DNA from: DATJLY01 sp035604615
GTDB taxonomy: Bacteria > Pseudomonadota > Alphaproteobacteria > ATCC43930 > CGMCC-115725
DNA length: 64,000 bases
Direction: 5' to 3'
Assembly (NCBI GenBank): GCA_035604615.1
Contig: DATNID010000056.1
Span: 1 to 64,000 of the forward strand
Below, piece by piece: positions 1-8,690 of this stretch. Position numbers and translations under genes: made by a program. The number at the start of each line of letters is the position of its first letter. Position 1 is the stretch's first letter. The notes under the pieces are model-generated. The model was not told the DNA's origin and did no database searches. It saw nothing but the letters and a program-made list of their open reading frames with translations.

Positions 1-135
1 CGCTCCTCAAGATCAACGTAGGAAAACAGCTCGCCCGACCGCTCGTCCGATCCGCGCATCGCTTCCCTCGACGAAATCCACCCGTCGAGTGAATCATGCA
101 AACGACGCCGCCGCTACGGGATTTTCAACAGCCTG
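1..135. other. Window edge without a supportable gene
   Basis: No reading frame here can be tied to a protein family. Two plus-strand frames stay open from the window edge for about 90 and 140 bases, but they are too short to judge. A 7-bp inverted repeat (CTCGACG at 67-73, CGTCGAG at 83-89) could fold downstream of the minus-strand gene that stops at 136. It has no T-run, so I do not call it a terminator. Confidence 0.4.
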
Positions 136-2820
136 CTAGGCGAGCCGTTTCGATACCCGCACGAGGTCCATTGCGTCCGGTTGCGGCGCAAGGGTGAATC
201 CGAGGTCCCGGCACAATCGGACCATACGCTCGTTCTCGCGCAGCACGTCGCCGAAGAGCTCGCCGATGCCGCGCGCCTGCGCCACTTCGATGATGCGGCC
301 CATCATCGTCCAGCCCAGCCCGCGTCCTTGCCAGTCGCTGCGCAGTCCGATCGCGAATTCTGCGCGCTGATTGTCGGGATCGGCGGCAAAGCGCACCACG
401 CCCACGGCGGTGTCGCCATTTTCCGTCAACGCCACCAGCGCCATCTCGCGGTCGTAGTCGATCTGCGACAGTCGCGCCGCAAGCAGGTGGGTGAGGCCCT
501 TCATGGGCGCGAAAAACCTCAGCCGCAGATCCTTGGCGTCCATGTGGCCGGCGATGTCGTGGAGCAGCGTCTCGTCCTCGGGACGAATGGGTCGCAGGCG
601 CAGCACCGTGCCGTCGCGCAGGGTGACGCCGCTCTCGAGCGCCTTCGGGTAGGGCATGATCGCGAGCCGCGTCTTCCCCGCGCTTGGCGCCTGCACCCGA
701 ATGCGCGCGTCGAGCGCGATGACGCCGCCGGCGTCGGCGAGCAGCGGATTGATGTCGAGCTCCTTGAGACGCGGCTGCTCGGCCGCGAGCTGCGAAATGC
801 GGAGCAACGTGTCGACGAGGGCGGCGCGATCCGCGGGCGCCGTGCCGCGATAGCCCTCGATCAGGCGGGAGACGCGCGTGCGCCCGATCTGCGCCCGCGC
901 CAGCGCCTCATTGAGCGGCGGCAGCTCGAGCGTCGTGTCGCCCATCAGCTCGACCGTGACGCCGCCGTGGCCGAACATGATGACCGGTCCGAAGGACGCG
1001 TCGTCGGTGATGCCGACGATGAGCTCGATCGCAGCCGGGCGGCGGATCATCTGCTGCACCAGGAAGCCTTCCAGCCGCGCGTCGGGCTTCGCGGCGGCGA
1101 CGCGGGCGAGCATCGCCTGCGCCTCCGCGCGCACGCGCTCGGGGTCGCCGAGGTCGAGCGCAACGCCGCCGATATCGCTCTTGTGGGTGATGTCGGGCGA
1201 GCGGATCTTGAGCGCGACGGGGCACCCTATCGCGGCGGCCAATGCGCCCGCCGCTTCGGCGTCTGAAGCGACGCGGCACGCCGGCACGGACACGCCGTAG
1301 ATCGTCAGGATCTCGAACGCTTCCTCGACATCGAGCCATTCGCGGCCGGCTTCGGTCGCGCGGGCCATCACGGCGTCGGCGCGCGCCGCGTCGGGGGCGA
1401 AGCCCTCGAGCCGCGCCTCCGGCGTCTCCATCAGCAGTTCCTGGTTGCGGCGGTAATGCACCCGGTGCATGAATCCGCGCACGGCGCTGTCAGGCGTGTC
1501 GTACGTGGCGATATGCGCCGCCGAGAAAAGACGTCGTGCGTCCGCGGCGGTGCTCTCGCCGAGCCAAGCGGTGAAGAGATTGCGTCCGACGAGCGACGCC
1601 GGCGGCGCCTTGGCGAAGGAGTCGATCACGGCGCGCGCTCCTTCCTCGGCGGAGGCGAGCGCGGTCGGGCAGTTGAGCGCCAGCACCGCATCGATGCCGG
1701 GATCGGACAGCAGGATGTCGAGCGCCGTGCCGTAGCGCGCTCCGTCCGCGTCGCCGATGATGTCGACCGGGTTGCCGCGGCTCCAGGTCCGGGGCAGCAC
1801 GCCATCGAGGCGCGCCAAGGTCTCGGGCGCAAGCGCCGCCAGCGATCCGCCTTCGGCTACCACCGCGTCGGTTGCGAGGACGCCGGGGCCGCCGCCGTTG
1901 GTGAGGATGGCGATCCGGTCGCCCCTCTGCGCGCGCGTTTGCGCCAAGGTCTCCACCGCGTCGAATAATTCAGCCATGGTGAAGACCCGCAGCATGCCGG
2001 CGCGGCGGAAGGCCGCGTCGTAGACCGCGTCCGACCCGGCGAGCGCGCCCGTGTGCGAGCGGGCGGCGCGCGCGCTTTCGGCGAAGCGTCCGACCTTCAC
2101 CGCCAGGACCGGCTTCGCCCGTGCCGCCTGACGCGCGGCCGACATGAACTTACGCGCGTGGGTTATGCCTTCGACATAGAGCAGAATCGCGCTCGTGCCG
2201 GGATCGGCGCCGAGGTAGTCGATCGTGTCGCCGAAATCGACGTCCGCCATGTCGCCGAGCGAAACGATATGCGAAAAGCCGATGCCCCGCGCCGCCGCCC
2301 AGTCGAGCACCGCGGTGATCATGGCGCCGGACTGGCTGACGAAAGCGAGCTCGCCCGCGAGCGGCGGAATGTGCGAAAAGCTGGCATCGAGCCCGATTCC
2401 GGGCATCATGATGCCGACGCAGTTCGGCCCGACCAGGCGCAAGAGATGCGGCTGCGCGGCGTCGAGCGCCTGCTGCTGCAGCGCGCGTCCCTGCTCGCCG
2501 AGCTCGCCGAATCCGGCGGTGATGATCACCGCGGCCTTGGTGCCGCGCGCGCCCAGCTCGCCCAGCAGCCCGGGCACCGTCTGCGGCGGTGTCGCAATGA
2601 CGGCGAGATCGGGCGTCTCGGGGAGATGCGCCACATCGGGACAGCAGGCCACGCCCGCGATCGACTCGTGATGCGGATTGACCAGCATGATACGGCCCTT
2701 GAAGCCGGCACGCATCAGGTTGCGCATGACGACCGCGCCCACCGTGCCCGGATTGGGGCTGGCGCCGAAGAGCGCGACGGAACGCGGCCTGAACAGCTTG
2801 TCGAGATTGCGGATGGACAT
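136..2820 (-). CDS. NDP-forming acyl-CoA synthetase fused to GNAT acetyltransferase (Pat/YfiQ-like)
   Basis: The 894-residue protein has the domain order of the Pat/YfiQ protein lysine acetyltransferases: a CoA-binding Rossmann domain at about 1-130 (FGASPNPGTVG), succinyl-CoA-ligase-like domains at about 150-460, an ATP-grasp domain at about 490-720 (ITHKSDIGGVALD) and a C-terminal GNAT domain at about 735-890 with the acetyl-CoA loop QGRGLG. Length matches the family (about 890). His256 in SHTGALAG lies where the phospho-histidine of active NDP-forming synthetases would be expected, so the synthetase half may be catalytic rather than only regulatory; this is inference. It is the last gene of the purine operon, 10 bases after the amidase, and might activate an acid product or acetylate pathway enzymes. 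Family assignment is firm, substrate unknown. Confidence 0.88.
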   Translation of the reverse strand: MSIRNLDKLFRPRSVALFGASPNPGTVGAVVMRNLMRAGFKGRIMLVNPHHESIAGVACCPDVAHLPETPDLAVIATPPQTVPGLLGELGARGTKAAVIITAGFGELGEQGRALQQQALDAAQPHLLRLVGPNCVGIMMPGIGLDASFSHIPPLAGELAFVSQSGAMITAVLDWAAARGIGFSHIVSLGDMADVDFGDTIDYLGADPGTSAILLYVEGITHARKFMSAARQAARAKPVLAVKVGRFAESARAARSHTGALAGSDAVYDAAFRRAGMLRVFTMAELFDAVETLAQTRAQRGDRIAILTNGGGPGVLATDAVVAEGGSLAALAPETLARLDGVLPRTWSRGNPVDIIGDADGARYGTALDILLSDPGIDAVLALNCPTALASAEEGARAVIDSFAKAPPASLVGRNLFTAWLGESTAADARRLFSAAHIATYDTPDSAVRGFMHRVHYRRNQELLMETPEARLEGFAPDAARADAVMARATEAGREWLDVEEAFEILTIYGVSVPACRVASDAEAAGALAAAIGCPVALKIRSPDITHKSDIGGVALDLGDPERVRAEAQAMLARVAAAKPDARLEGFLVQQMIRRPAAIELIVGITDDASFGPVIMFGHGGVTVELMGDTTLELPPLNEALARAQIGRTRVSRLIEGYRGTAPADRAALVDTLLRISQLAAEQPRLKELDINPLLADAGGVIALDARIRVQAPSAGKTRLAIMPYPKALESGVTLRDGTVLRLRPIRPEDETLLHDIAGHMDAKDLRLRFFAPMKGLTHLLAARLSQIDYDREMALVALTENGDTAVGVVRFAADPDNQRAEFAIGLRSDWQGRGLGWTMMGRIIEVAQARGIGELFGDVLRENERMVRLCRDLGFTLAPQPDAMDLVRVSKRLA

Positions 2821-2830
2821 CGCGACCCTT

Positions 2831-4021
2831 TTATCCGCCGCAGAATGGAGCGAGCGTCGCGGCGAGGTTGAGCAGCGCCTCGTCGGCGCCGCTCCAGCCG
2901 ATGAACGACAAGCCGACCGGACAGCCCGCCACGGTGCCGGCGGGCAAGGTCACCTGCGGCAGGCCCGAGAGCCCGGCGATACAGGTGAGCGTCATCGCGC
3001 GGATGCGGAAATGATCGAGCTCTTCCGCCGTCGCGTCGGCGCGCGGCGCAATGCACGGCGCCGTCGGCAGCGCCAGCACCGTGCCCTTAGGCAACTGCGC
3101 GCGAATTCCAGCGCGCGCCTCGTCCATCGCTCTCCGGGCCGCGTCCGCATCTTCCGCTGTCACGGTCGCGGTATAGGCGATGCGCTCGCGGATGCCGGGG
3201 CCGAGCGTCGGCTTGTGCGCCGTCATCCAGTCACCGTAGATCGCCCACATTTCGCGCCCCTGGATGACGCGGAAGGCGTCGCGCCAGCGCTCGAACCCGG
3301 CAGGCGCGACGGCGATCTCCTGCCCCTGGGGCAAGCGCGAGGCGGCGCGGGCGAGGAAATCCCGCAGCACCGCTTCCACTGCGTCGTCCGCCTGGGCGAA
3401 GCAATCGCGCGCCAGAAGCAAACGCTCGACCGGCGCCGACAGGGCATGCGGGTCGAGCAGGACCTCGCCGACCTTGCGCAGCAATCCCGGGCCGGCAGCG
3501 AACCAGCCGACCGTGTCGAAGCTGGGCGCCATTGCCATCGCGCCCAACGCATCGACGCGGCCATGGCTCGGGCGAATACCATAGATGCCGCAGAACGACG
3601 CCGGCACCCGCACCGAGCCGCCGGTGTCGCTGCCGAGGGCGATATCGCAAGCGCCCGACGCCGTCGCCGCGGCCGAGCCGCTCGACGATCCGCCCGGCAG
3701 GCGCCCCAGCGCGCGCGGATTGGCCGGCATGCCGTAATGCGCGTTGATGCCGGCGAGGCTGAAGAAGAACTCGTCGCATACGGTCTTGCCGATCAATTCC
3801 GCGCCCGCGTCCAGAAGACGCTGCACCGCGCTTGCGGTGGTCGTGGCCGGAATCTGACACGCCAGCCAGTCGGGGTTGCCGGCGCCGGTGCGCTCGCCGG
3901 CGATGTCGTACATGTCCTTGACCGCGAGCGTCAATCCCGCGAGCGGGCCGCGCGCGGCGCCGCGAATCGGTGCGCGCAAATCATGCGGCACGAAGGCGCT
4001 GCTTTTGCGTATATCTGTCAC
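2831..4021 (-). CDS. Amidase (amidase signature family)
   Basis: The 396-residue protein shows the amidase signature core: the lysine in LAVKDMYDIAG, the glycine/serine loop PGGSSSGSAAA and the nucleophile region GSDTGGSVRVPASFCG, giving the Ser-cisSer-Lys triad. It should hydrolyse a small amide or carbamoyl compound in the cytoplasm. The start is a GTG at 4021 whose last base is shared with the TGA of the upstream deaminase-like gene (GTGA overlap), which implies translational coupling. The family includes allophanate hydrolase and aryl amidases, but no allophanate-specific C-terminal domain is present. Sitting among ureide-degrading genes it may release ammonia from a ureide or carbamoyl intermediate; that role is inferred. 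Confidence 0.85.
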   Translation of the reverse strand: MTDIRKSSAFVPHDLRAPIRGAARGPLAGLTLAVKDMYDIAGERTGAGNPDWLACQIPATTTASAVQRLLDAGAELIGKTVCDEFFFSLAGINAHYGMPANPRALGRLPGGSSSGSAAATASGACDIALGSDTGGSVRVPASFCGIYGIRPSHGRVDALGAMAMAPSFDTVGWFAAGPGLLRKVGEVLLDPHALSAPVERLLLARDCFAQADDAVEAVLRDFLARAASRLPQGQEIAVAPAGFERWRDAFRVIQGREMWAIYGDWMTAHKPTLGPGIRERIAYTATVTAEDADAARRAMDEARAGIRAQLPKGTVLALPTAPCIAPRADATAEELDHFRIRAMTLTCIAGLSGLPQVTLPAGTVAGCPVGLSFIGWSGADEALLNLAATLAPFCGG

Positions 4022-5334
4022 GGCCTGGGCGCTCCTTCGAACAGCGCGTCGAGCTCGCGATAGTCGGGCAATGTCCGGTCGATCGGCACGCCGCCGCGCA
4101 GGACCGCGCGGTCCGTTTGCGGGCGGCTGAGCAATTCGTTGAAGCTGCGCGCGGCAAAGAGTACGAGATCGGCCGGCGCGCCCTCGGCGAGTGGCACGTC
4201 GATCCCCATCATGCGCGCGGGCGTGAGGGTGATCGCACGCGGCCAGTCGCCGACCGGATGGTCGAGATGGGCGATCCGGGTCGCCTCGCGATAGACCTCG
4301 AGCGGATCGTGGTCGCCATAGGCATAGAAGGGATCGCGGCAATTGTCGCTCGCCACCATCACCGGCACGCCGCGGGCCGCGAACTCGTGCAAGAGCGTGA
4401 CGCCGCGCCAGCGCGGGGTTCGGCCGGGCGCGCGGTCCTGGAGATAGAGATTGCACATCGGCAGGCTCACCACCGCGATCCCGGCTTCGCCGACCGCGTC
4501 GATGGTCCGCGCCGCTTCGTCTTCCGGCTGCAAGGCGAGGCTGCAGCAATGGCCGACCACGATCCTGCCGCGAAACCGCCGCCGCAGCGCCGTCGCGGCG
4601 ATATGCCCGAGCGACGCGGCCGCGAAGTCATTGGTCTCGTCGACATGGAAATCGAGATCGAGGTCATTGGCCTCGGCGAGGCCGAAGACGCGGTCGAGGA
4701 GAGGATCGAGGTCGGGAACAAGATATGTGACCGCGCCCAGGATGCCGCGCGAATCGGCGACCATCCGGGCAAGCGAGGTGGCAAAATTCCCATCGCGATA
4801 GGACTCGATGGTGGCGAGCGAGACCGCCTCGAGCGCGATCCGCCCCGCCCACGCGTCGCGCATGGCGCGGAACACCGGCCAGGTGATCTCGGCCTGCTTC
4901 CCCTGGGAATCGAGATGGGTCCTGATCGCCATCGCGCCATGGGCACGGGCGCAGCGCAGACCGAACTCCATGCGCCGGGCGACGTCCTCCGCCGACCAGA
5001 AGGCTTCGCGGTCGCGCGCGACGGCGCCAAGCGCCGACAGGCGCGCGCCATCGGGATTGGCGGTGCGTGGCCAGATATGGCCCTTGTCGAGATGGGTGTG
5101 GATGTCGGCGAAGCACGGCCACGCCATGCCACCGTCGAGATCGATGCCGCCCGCGGCGGGCGCGCGATAAGCGGCCGGCAGCAAGTAGGCGATGCGACCC
5201 TGCTCGATCGCGATGTCGAGACGCAGCACCTCTTCGCCGTGCGGGAAGCGTTCAGGCCGCGCCAGGAACGTCGCCGGCACGCCGACGTTGCGCAGCAGCA
5301 TCGTGCCGGTCTTGGGCAGATCGATCGGCCTCAT
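4018..5334 (-). CDS. Cytosine deaminase-like amidohydrolase
   Basis: This 438-residue metal-dependent hydrolase resembles the CodA branch of the amidohydrolase superfamily (E. coli CodA is 427 residues). Visible metal and catalytic motifs are HTHLDKG at residues 79-85, HVDET, VGHCC and the late aspartate in ASDNCRDPF. CodA-type enzymes deaminate cytosine, isocytosine, isoguanine or creatinine; which ring is used here cannot be read from sequence. The chosen ATG at 5334 lies 17 bases after the aminotransferase stop; a second ATG follows 11 codons later. The position inside a urate-degradation operon suggests a purine, pyrimidine or hydantoin-type substrate that feeds or parallels the pathway. 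Confidence 0.82.
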   Translation of the reverse strand: MRPIDLPKTGTMLLRNVGVPATFLARPERFPHGEEVLRLDIAIEQGRIAYLLPAAYRAPAAGGIDLDGGMAWPCFADIHTHLDKGHIWPRTANPDGARLSALGAVARDREAFWSAEDVARRMEFGLRCARAHGAMAIRTHLDSQGKQAEITWPVFRAMRDAWAGRIALEAVSLATIESYRDGNFATSLARMVADSRGILGAVTYLVPDLDPLLDRVFGLAEANDLDLDFHVDETNDFAAASLGHIAATALRRRFRGRIVVGHCCSLALQPEDEAARTIDAVGEAGIAVVSLPMCNLYLQDRAPGRTPRWRGVTLLHEFAARGVPVMVASDNCRDPFYAYGDHDPLEVYREATRIAHLDHPVGDWPRAITLTPARMMGIDVPLAEGAPADLVLFAARSFNELLSRPQTDRAVLRGGVPIDRTLPDYRELDALFEGAPRP

Positions 5335-5350
5335 CGAACCGAACCTCCCG

Positions 5351-6586
5351 TCAAGCGGCGCTCTCTTCGCGGCGATAAACCGCCAGCGCCGCGTCCACGC
5401 CCGTGCCCCCCTCGAAGCCGCATTGCCGCAGCGAGGCCTCGAGCGCGGCGAGGCACAGCAGCACGTTCTGCTTGCGGCAGACATGGCCCATCGTGCCGAT
5501 GCGCCAGATCCTTCCGTGGAGCGGGCCGAACGAGGTGCCGATCTCGATGCCGAAATCCTCGAGCATCGAGCGCCGCACGCGCTCGCCGTCGATCCCGGCG
5601 GGAACGACGACGCCCGTGACATTCGGCATCTTGTGGCGCTGGTCGCCGAAGAGCGCGAGGCCCATCGCGGCGAGGCCCGCGGTCAGCGCCTCGCTCGCCG
5701 CGCGGTGCCGGGCAAAGCGCGCCTCGAGCCCCTCCGCCAGCGCGATGCGCGCGCATTCGCGCGCCGCATAGAGCATCGAGGCGGCCTCGGTATGATGATT
5801 GAGGCGGCTCTCGCTCCAATAATCCATCAGCATGGGCAGGTCGAAATAGTTCGACTGGATGATCGCGCCCTCCGCGGGCACATAGCCCGCCGGCCTGACG
5901 CCCTCCTCGATGTGCTTGCGCCGGTTGACGACCTCGACCACGCGGTCGTTGAAGGTGATGGGCGCCGAGCCGGGCGGGCCGGAGAGGCATTTCTGCAACC
6001 CGGCCGAGGCGGCGTCGATCCTCCAGCGGTCGACCGCGACTTCCATCCCGCCCAAGGTCGCGGTCGCGTCGACATAGAGCAGCACGTCGTGGCGGCGGCA
6101 GATTTCGCCGATCTGGTCGAGCGGCTGCGCCATGGTGGTCGAGGTGTCGCCGTGGACGAGGGCGAGGACGCGCGGCTGGAATTGCCGGATCGCCGCCTCG
6201 ATCCGCTCCGGTGCGAAAACGGTGCCCCATTCGGTCTCGATCGTGCTGACGTCGCCGCGGCAGCGTTGCGCGATCTCGCGCAGCAAATGGCCGAAGCGGC
6301 CGAAGATCGGCACCAGAACCCGGTCCCCGGGCGAGATGAGCGACACCAGGATGGCCTCGATCCCGGCCCGCGCCGAGCCGTCGACCAAGAGCGACCAGCG
6401 GTTGCGTGTCTCAAAAAGCCTGCGCAGCGCCTCCATCGTGTCGTTCATGTAGCCGGTGAAGACCGGGTCGAACTGCCCGAGCAGCGGCATCGACATGGCG
6501 CGCAGCACGCGCGGATCGCAATTGACGGGACCCGGCCCCATCAGTAGCCGGGGCGGGGGGTCGAGCTCGCCGATATCAGCGGTCAT
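5351..6586 (-). CDS. pucG: (S)-ureidoglycine-glyoxylate aminotransferase-like PLP enzyme
   Basis: The 411-residue class V aminotransferase starts with the LMGPGPVNCDPRVL motif of alanine-glyoxylate aminotransferases. It has the PLP-stacking and pyridine-nitrogen region DATATLGG (Asp173) and Lys199 in GLQKCLSGPPG as Schiff-base residue. In Bacillus and Klebsiella, the homologue transfers an amino group between ureidoglycine and glyoxylate, giving oxalurate and glycine. Placement directly after the OHCU decarboxylase/HIU hydrolase gene supports this over plain serine- or alanine-glyoxylate aminotransferase activity. The ATG at 6586 is 11 bases beyond the upstream stop. The symbol is assigned by context plus family and is not proven. 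Confidence 0.8.
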   Translation of the reverse strand: MTADIGELDPPPRLLMGPGPVNCDPRVLRAMSMPLLGQFDPVFTGYMNDTMEALRRLFETRNRWSLLVDGSARAGIEAILVSLISPGDRVLVPIFGRFGHLLREIAQRCRGDVSTIETEWGTVFAPERIEAAIRQFQPRVLALVHGDTSTTMAQPLDQIGEICRRHDVLLYVDATATLGGMEVAVDRWRIDAASAGLQKCLSGPPGSAPITFNDRVVEVVNRRKHIEEGVRPAGYVPAEGAIIQSNYFDLPMLMDYWSESRLNHHTEAASMLYAARECARIALAEGLEARFARHRAASEALTAGLAAMGLALFGDQRHKMPNVTGVVVPAGIDGERVRRSMLEDFGIEIGTSFGPLHGRIWRIGTMGHVCRKQNVLLCLAALEASLRQCGFEGGTGVDAALAVYRREESAA

Positions 6587-6597
6587 GGTTTGGTCCC

Positions 6598-7485
6598 CTA
6601 GCTGCCGCGATATGTGGCATAGCTCCAGGGCGTGACAAGGAGCGGCACATGATAGCGCCCCTCGGGCTCGCCGACCCCGAAACGGATCGGCACCATGTCG
6701 AGGAACGGGGGATCGGAAGCCGGCACCCCGGCGCGCGAGAAGTAATCGCCGACCGCAAAGGAAAGCTCGTAGCGTCCGATCGGGACGGGCCGTCCCTCGA
6801 TGAGGGGCGCGTCGGTGCGCCCGTCGGCGTTGGTCACCGCGCGGGCGATGACGCGCGGCGCGCCGGATCGCGACAGCTCGATGAGCGTCACCGAAATGCC
6901 CGTGGCGGGACGGCCGCCATGAGTGTCGAGCACATGGGTCGAGAGGCACCCGCTCACCGCGAGCGGACCTTCACCCTTGACCAGCGCGTCGAGCCGCAGC
7001 GCGGCGATCCGATCGACTTCGTCGAGGGCGGTTTCCAGCTCGGCCGCGCCGGCATTGGCGAGGCGGCGCTCGAAGCTCGCAAGGATCGAGTCCTTGGTGT
7101 GGCGGCGGACGCAGATGATGAAGGGAAACCCGAACTTGGCGCGGTAGGATTCGTTCAGGCGTTCGAACGCGGCGAATTCCGCCTCGGATAGACGATCGAG
7201 CCCGACGCCGGTTTGCTCCTGCGCCGAGTCCTGGGTGAGATCGGCTTGCTTGCGCGCAAGCTCGGGATGGCCGCGCAGCAGGGCCAGGCGCTCCACTTCG
7301 GTTCCAAGGCGCAGCGCGCGCCGCATCGCCGCGTAGAGCGCCGCGACGGTCGCGAACGGCCGCGCCGCGAACGCGCTCTCGGCCGCGCGCGGTGCGTGCT
7401 CGTAGACATTGCCGAGCGCGGCCAGGAATTCCGCGTGGCCGATTGCATTCAGCGCCTCGAGCGCGAGCGCGGGGCCGTCCGCCAT
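6598..7485 (-). CDS. uraD-uraH: Fused OHCU decarboxylase / 5-hydroxyisourate hydrolase
   Basis: The 295-residue fusion carries two consecutive steps of urate breakdown. Residues about 10-165 are OHCU decarboxylase (UraD/PucL N-domain), with catalytic His73 in RGHPELARK and the FGFPFIICVR motif at 118-127. Residues about 176-295 are a transthyretin-like HIU hydrolase with His184 (STHVLD), Arg223, His279 and the diagnostic C-terminal YRGS. Together they turn 5-hydroxyisourate into (S)-allantoin. The ATG at 7485 overlaps the PuuD stop by one base (TGATG), so the oxidase and the next two activities are made together. Both active sites look complete. Confidence 0.95.
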   Translation of the reverse strand: MADGPALALEALNAIGHAEFLAALGNVYEHAPRAAESAFAARPFATVAALYAAMRRALRLGTEVERLALLRGHPELARKQADLTQDSAQEQTGVGLDRLSEAEFAAFERLNESYRAKFGFPFIICVRRHTKDSILASFERRLANAGAAELETALDEVDRIAALRLDALVKGEGPLAVSGCLSTHVLDTHGGRPATGISVTLIELSRSGAPRVIARAVTNADGRTDAPLIEGRPVPIGRYELSFAVGDYFSRAGVPASDPPFLDMVPIRFGVGEPEGRYHVPLLVTPWSYATYRGS

Positions 7486-8690
7486 CACCGCGACCTCAGG
7501 GTCGGGGCAACGAGCGGCGCTAGGCCCGCGGCCAGGATGCGCCGCTCGTCGTCGCTGATTTTGGTGACGTTGTCGGGCGGCATGGCGTTGGTCAGCACCG
7601 CGTAGATCTCGATCTCGCGCGCATGCGCCCGGATGTTCTCCGGCGTGTCGAGCAGGACGTGCCGCGGCGCGGTGACGAAGCCCTCCCACACCGGCGCGGC
7701 GGAATGGCACATGCTGCACCGGGAGAGGACGACGTCCTGCGCCTGCGCGAACGACGCGGCGGGGAGCGCGGCACTCGGCGCAATGCGCGCGCCGGTCCAG
7801 GACAGCCAGGCGACGCACGCCATGCCGACCGCGGCGGCGGCCCACGTCCACCATGGATTGGGTTTTCCGGCATGGCGCAGATTGTAGAAATGCCGCACCA
7901 GGAAGCCGATCGCCAGCACGATCGCAAAGATGATCAGGCTGTAGCGCGTCGCGAACATCAGCGGGTAATGGTTGCCGATCATCAGGAACACGACCGGCAA
8001 GGTCAGGTAGTTGTTGTGGACCGAGCGCTGCTTCCCCGCTATGCCGAGCCGCGCCTCGGGGGCTTGGCCGGCAATCAGCGACGCCACCATCTTCTTCTGG
8101 TTGGGGATGATGACGACGAACACATTGGCGACCATCATCGTGCCGATGATGGCGCCCATCTGGATGAAGGTGCCGCGCCCGCTGAAGACATGGGAGAAGC
8201 CCCAGAACAGCGCGACCAGGAACAGGAACCCGATGCCGGCGAGCAGATATTCCCGTTCCCCGAGCGGCGAGCGGCACAAGCCTTCATAGGCGAGCCACGC
8301 GGCGAGGAGCGTGCCGAGGCTGACGCCGATGGCCTGGCCCGGCGTAAGGTCGAGCACCGAGCGGTCGATCAGGAACAGCTCGGCGCCGATGTAATAGGTC
8401 ACGACCAGCAGCGCGAAGCCGCTGAGCCAAGTGGTGTAGGCCTCCCACTTGAACCAGGCGAGCTCCTCCGGCATGCGCGCAGGGGCGACCGAATATTTGG
8501 CGATGCGATAGAAGCCGCCGCCGTGAACCTCCCAGGCCTCGCCCTGCACGCCCTGGGCAATGGCGGGATCGGCCCTGAGGCTGAGGTCGAGCCTGATGAA
8601 ATAGAACGACGCGCCGATCCAGGCCATGCCCGCGACCATGTGCAGCCATCGAAGGCATAGGCTCAGCCATTCGGTGAGCACCGCGTCCAT
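7485..8690 (-). CDS. puuD: PuuD-type membrane urate oxidase with C-terminal cytochrome c domain
   Basis: The 401-residue protein matches PuuD: several membrane segments in the first 300 residues with conserved histidines (about residues 17, 56, 167, 225 and 241), then a cytochrome c domain containing the heme motif CSMCH at 325-329 and a candidate axial Met370 in AMPP. PuuD oxidises urate to 5-hydroxyisourate and passes electrons through its heme to the respiratory chain, rather than to O2 directly as uricase does. The topology should put the heme domain in the periplasm. The ATG at 8690 overlaps the PuuE stop (TAATG). No soluble uricase or HpxO gene is visible in the window, so this is the likely urate-oxidising step. 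Confidence 0.93.
   Translation of the reverse strand: MDAVLTEWLSLCLRWLHMVAGMAWIGASFYFIRLDLSLRADPAIAQGVQGEAWEVHGGGFYRIAKYSVAPARMPEELAWFKWEAYTTWLSGFALLVVTYYIGAELFLIDRSVLDLTPGQAIGVSLGTLLAAWLAYEGLCRSPLGEREYLLAGIGFLFLVALFWGFSHVFSGRGTFIQMGAIIGTMMVANVFVVIIPNQKKMVASLIAGQAPEARLGIAGKQRSVHNNYLTLPVVFLMIGNHYPLMFATRYSLIIFAIVLAIGFLVRHFYNLRHAGKPNPWWTWAAAAVGMACVAWLSWTGARIAPSAALPAASFAQAQDVVLSRCSMCHSAAPVWEGFVTAPRHVLLDTPENIRAHAREIEIYAVLTNAMPPDNVTKISDDERRILAAGLAPLVAPTLRSR

Noticed and set aside
117..142. Sequence ATTTTCAACAGCCTGCTAG at the left end resembling the edge of an insertion element
   Set aside because: There is no transposase, terminal inverted repeat or target duplication in view; part of it is the stop-codon region of the first gene.
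3970..5619. A plus-strand open frame of 549 codons
   Set aside because: It is antisense to the amidase and the deaminase-like gene, which carry intact catalytic motifs, and its own translation is low-complexity Arg/Ala-rich.
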